Positions 5,121 to 5,587 of a DNA stretch of 5,587 nt are shown piece after piece (within the stretch, counting starts at the first letter, position 1; each line of letters opens with the position of its first letter). Under the pieces are notes generated by a model. It had not been told where the DNA came from. It made no database searches and saw nothing but the letters and a program-made list of their open reading frames with translations. The position numbers were made by a program, and so were the translations under genes. This DNA is from an uncultured Streptococcus sp. (lineage in GTDB: Bacteria; Bacillota; Bacilli; Lactobacillales; Streptococcaceae): positions 1 through 5,587 of the forward strand of contig NZ_CAUFJQ010000110.1 in assembly GCF_959025735.1 (NCBI RefSeq), in the 5' to 3' direction.

Positions 5121-5151
5121 ATTATCTTAAATAGACGAAAAGGAGAAAAAG

Positions 5152-5460
5152 ATGGCAAACAAAAAAATCCGCATCCGTTTGAAAGCGTACGAACACCGTA
5201 CACTCGACACAGCGGCTGCAAAAATCGTAGAATCAGCTACTCGTACAGGTGCACAAGTTGCGGGTCCAATCCCACTTCCAACTGAGCGTAGCCTCTACAC
5301 AATCATTCGTGCGACTCACAAATACAAAGATTCTCGCGAACAATTCGAAATGCGTACACACAAACGTTTGATCGATATCATCAACCCAACTCAAAAAACA
5401 GTTGACGCTTTGATGAAATTGGATCTTCCAAGTGGTGTAAACGTAGAAATCAAACTTTAA
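5152..5460 (+). CDS. rpsJ: 30S ribosomal protein S10 (NusE)
   Basis: A full-length 102-residue S10, part of the head of the small ribosomal subunit and also the NusE partner of NusB in transcription antitermination. The diagnostic segments are KIRIRLKAYEHRTLD at the N-terminus, VAGPIPLPTER (36-46, the S10 signature), the HKYKDSREQFEMRTHKRL loop and following strand (56-73), and the C-terminal LDLPSGVNVEIKL. AGGAG at 5141-5145 lies 6 nt before the ATG. Codon choice is narrow, as expected for a highly expressed gene. It is the first gene of the S10 operon, with rplC 81 nt downstream and no terminator between them. Confidence 0.98.
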   Translation: MANKKIRIRLKAYEHRTLDTAAAKIVESATRTGAQVAGPIPLPTERSLYTIIRATHKYKDSREQFEMRTHKRLIDIINPTQKTVDALMKLDLPSGVNVEIKL

Positions 5461-5541
5461 TCTAAAGCTTGATCTAGAGCATAAAAAACGCTCGTTAAAA
5501 ACTTTTTGAATAAAAAATTATAGAAAAGGAACTATTTTCTC

Positions 5542-5587
5542 ATGACAAAAGGAATCTTAGGGAAAAAAGTGGGAATGACTCAAATCT
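5542..5587 (+). CDS. rplC: 50S ribosomal protein L3, 5' end only
   Basis: The first 15 codons read MTKGILGKKVGMTQI, the typical N-terminus of bacterial L3, and the gene runs out of the window. L3 is an early-assembling large-subunit protein near the peptidyl transferase centre. AAAGGA at 5525-5530 lies 11 nt upstream, a slightly long spacing. The 81-nt gap after rpsJ contains only weak inverted repeats (for example GAGC/GCTC at 5477-5493) and no terminator, in keeping with co-transcription. Confidence 0.95.
   Translation, partial: MTKGILGKKVGMTQI

Larger units (their letters stand above)
4831..5151. other. 321-bp gene-free interval before rpsJ
   Basis: I see no protein gene here. From left to right it holds a weak 7-bp inverted repeat just after the secreted-protein gene (AAAGTGA at 4831-4837 with TCACTTT at 4856-4862), the terminator hairpin at 4868-4903, about 50 bp of AT-rich DNA without recognised signals (4904-4956), two A7 tracts, the S10 operon promoter, and its structured leader up to the rpsJ ribosome binding site. 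Confidence 0.7.

Noticed and set aside
1..5587. CRISPR arrays, tRNA or rRNA genes, transposases, integrases
   Set aside because: None seen on reading both strands. The only repeated unit is the hairpin pair at 3353-3381 and 4868-4903.

Overview
The window reads as chromosomal DNA of a Streptococcus, probably from the mitis/sanguinis/parasanguinis side of the genus; no species can be named from sequence alone. The evidence is the start of a typical low-GC Gram-positive S10 ribosomal operon (rpsJ, rplC), a 380-residue Tgt, strong AGGAG-type ribosome binding sites, extended -10 promoters (TGnTATAAT) and a regulator of the streptococcal ComR type.

Layout. (1) 1-562: a CoA-binding (YccU-like) protein gene with its own extended -10, ending at a long bidirectional terminator. 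(2) 568-1437, minus strand: a multi-pass membrane protein of the DUF975 type, convergent with the first gene and sharing its terminator. (3) 1469-1513: two divergent promoters packed into about 45 bp. (4) 1588-3352: tgt (tRNA-guanine transglycosylase) followed one base later by a small uridine-kinase-like P-loop kinase. This pair closes with an intrinsic terminator that starts right after the kinase stop codon. (5) 3382-4867: an AT-rich cassette with a ComR-like RRNPP regulator (303 aa), a near-perfect ComR-box palindrome, a consensus -10 lacking a good -35, and a gene for a 126-aa protein with a signal peptide that I do not recognise. (6) 4868-4903: a second terminator hairpin whose arms match the one at 3353-3381, so the cassette sits between two copies of the same hairpin. 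(7) 4904-5587: A-tract DNA, a strong promoter, a long structured leader RNA, rpsJ and the first codons of rplC.

How it may work together. Genes 1-4 and the S10 operon look like ordinary chromosomal housekeeping DNA. The cassette between them looks like an inserted peptide-signalling module. The regulator is probably made from its own promoter and, when bound to a short imported peptide, would activate the secreted-protein gene through the 22-bp palindrome 19 nt upstream of that gene's -10. No ordinary comS-type pheromone gene is visible beside it. The signal is therefore either made elsewhere (for example the main competence pheromone) or is derived from the secreted protein itself. This module is the most interesting part of the window.
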